Source of the DNA: Wenzhouxiangella sp.
GTDB lineage: Bacteria > Pseudomonadota > Gammaproteobacteria > Xanthomonadales > Wenzhouxiangellaceae
Length of the DNA stretch: 6,277 nucleotides
Assembly: GCA_007127425.1 (NCBI GenBank)
Contig: SKZJ01000234.1
Coordinates: 1-6,277, forward strand
Direction of reading: 5' to 3'
This document shows, one piece after another, positions 5,533 to 6,277 of this stretch. The stretch's first letter is position 1, and every line of letters begins with the position of its first letter. The position numbers were made by a program, and so were the translations under genes. The notes below the pieces were generated by a model. The model had not been told where the DNA came from, searched no databases, and saw only the letters and a program-made list of their open reading frames with translations.

Positions 5533-6277
5533 ATGTCGAAAACTTACAAGATTCCGGCAGAAATGCGTACGGACGTGGGGAAAGGTGCGAGCCGCCGCCT
5601 GCGCCGTGCCGGTCGGTTGCCCGCCGTGGTCTACGGCGGTGACCGTGAGCCTGCCAGCATCACCGTCGATCACGACTTCCTGCTCCACTCGGCTCAAGAA
5701 GAGGCGTTCCATGCCTCCGTCCTCGAGCTCAATGTCGGAAAGAAGAAGCAGCAGGTCATCCTGCGTGATCTTCAGCGCCACCCGTTCAAGCCGCTGCTGA
5801 CGCACGCCGACTTCCAGCGCATTTCCGCGAAGGAAACACTGCGCCTGAGCGTGCCGATTCACTTCGTCAACGAAGAAGTGTCGCCTGCCGGCAAACAGGC
5901 GGGTATCGTCATTTCCCACCAGGTCGTCGAAGTCGAAATCGAGGCCCTGCCGGGCGACCTTCCGGAGTACCTGGAAGTCGACCTGTCCAACCTGCAGCCC
6001 GGTGAGAGCGTCATGCTCAGCCAGGTGCCGCTGCCAACAGGCGTCACGATCCCGACGCTGGAGTACGGTGACGAGAGCGATGATTACGCCATCGTGACCG
6101 CGATCTTCATTCGAGCCGGCCAGGGCACGGGCGAAAAAGCTGCCGAGGCCGATGCCGCCCTGGGTGAAGCTGCCGAGGTCGAAACCGTCGATGAGTCCGA
6201 AGAAGCCGAGGACGCTGAAGCGGCCGAAGGCGAGGACGCCGAAGACGGCGAGGACGGCAAGAGCGAAAGCGACGACG
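5533..6277 (+). CDS. rplY: 50S ribosomal protein L25, CTC/TL5 type, 3' end outside the window
   Basis: Large-subunit protein that binds 5S rRNA. 248 codons are visible and the frame is still open at the right edge. The N-terminal L25 domain (about 1-95) shows GKGASRRLRRAGRLPAVVYG at 17-36 and LQRHPFKPLLTHADFQR at 80-96. The C-terminal TL5-type beta domain (about 100-193) includes VPIHFVNEE, VEVEIEALPGDLPEYLEVDLS and DDYAIVTAIF. From about residue 200 the chain becomes a low-complexity acidic tail rich in Glu, Asp and Ala. Two-domain L25 proteins are usually just over 200 residues, so this one is longer through its tail. ATG 5533 is the only start consistent with the conserved N-terminus MSKTYKI. 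The gene has its own promoter and leader; prs, often found upstream in gammaproteobacteria, is absent here. Confidence 0.97.
   Translation, partial: MSKTYKIPAEMRTDVGKGASRRLRRAGRLPAVVYGGDREPASITVDHDFLLHSAQEEAFHASVLELNVGKKKQQVILRDLQRHPFKPLLTHADFQRISAKETLRLSVPIHFVNEEVSPAGKQAGIVISHQVVEVEIEALPGDLPEYLEVDLSNLQPGESVMLSQVPLPTGVTIPTLEYGDESDDYAIVTAIFIRAGQGTGEKAAEADAALGEAAEVETVDESEEAEDAEAAEGEDAEDGEDGKSESDD

Noticed and set aside
5189..5800. 203-codon plus-strand frame spanning the REP doublet, the rplY promoter and the rplY start
   Set aside because: It overlaps the PLP gene end, non-coding repeats and the conserved rplY N-terminus in another frame; its Ser/Arg-rich sequence resembles no protein.

Overview
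The window looks like chromosomal, GC-rich gammaproteobacterial DNA. The ileS-lspA pair, a YccA-type Bax-inhibitor-1 protein, a long two-domain L25 (rplY) and REP palindromes with GTAG/GTGG heads suggest a Xanthomonadales-, Chromatiales- or Pseudomonas-like lineage; the exact taxon cannot be read from the sequence. There are no transposases, phage genes, CRISPR arrays, rRNAs or tRNAs. The content is core housekeeping plus a family of small palindromic repeats.

Layout: (1) 3-2606, the 3' part of ileS (isoleucyl-tRNA synthetase), cut by the left edge just after the HIGH region. (2) 2612-3103, lspA (prolipoprotein signal peptidase), five bases after the ileS stop and surely co-transcribed with it. 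(3) 3104-3426, a non-coding convergent junction with a 3'-end hairpin, an inverted REP pair (REPIN-like) nested inside a second, purine-rich inverted repeat, and a strong GC hairpin that probably ends yccA transcription. (4) 3427-4113 on the minus strand, yccA (membrane protein, probable FtsH modulator). (5) 4114-4199, a short divergent promoter region. (6) About 4200-5348 on the plus strand, a fold-type-II PLP enzyme of the cysteine synthase family, closest in my memory to the mycobacterial L-cysteine desulfhydrase Cds1; its last eight codons and stop lie inside a REP element. (7) 5349-5532, a second REP copy, a perfect TATAAT box and a structured leader. (8) 5533-6277, rplY (ribosomal protein L25, CTC/TL5 type), open at the right edge within a very acidic tail.

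The genes fall into at least four transcription units: ileS-lspA, yccA, the PLP enzyme, and rplY. They do not form one pathway. IleS and L25 serve translation, and LspA and YccA serve the inner membrane. I see no clearly novel multi-gene system. The most interesting signals are the REP elements: the capture of one as a protein C-terminus, a compensatory base-pair change in another, and the nested double inverted repeat after lspA. The rplY leader is also of interest as a possible autoregulatory site.
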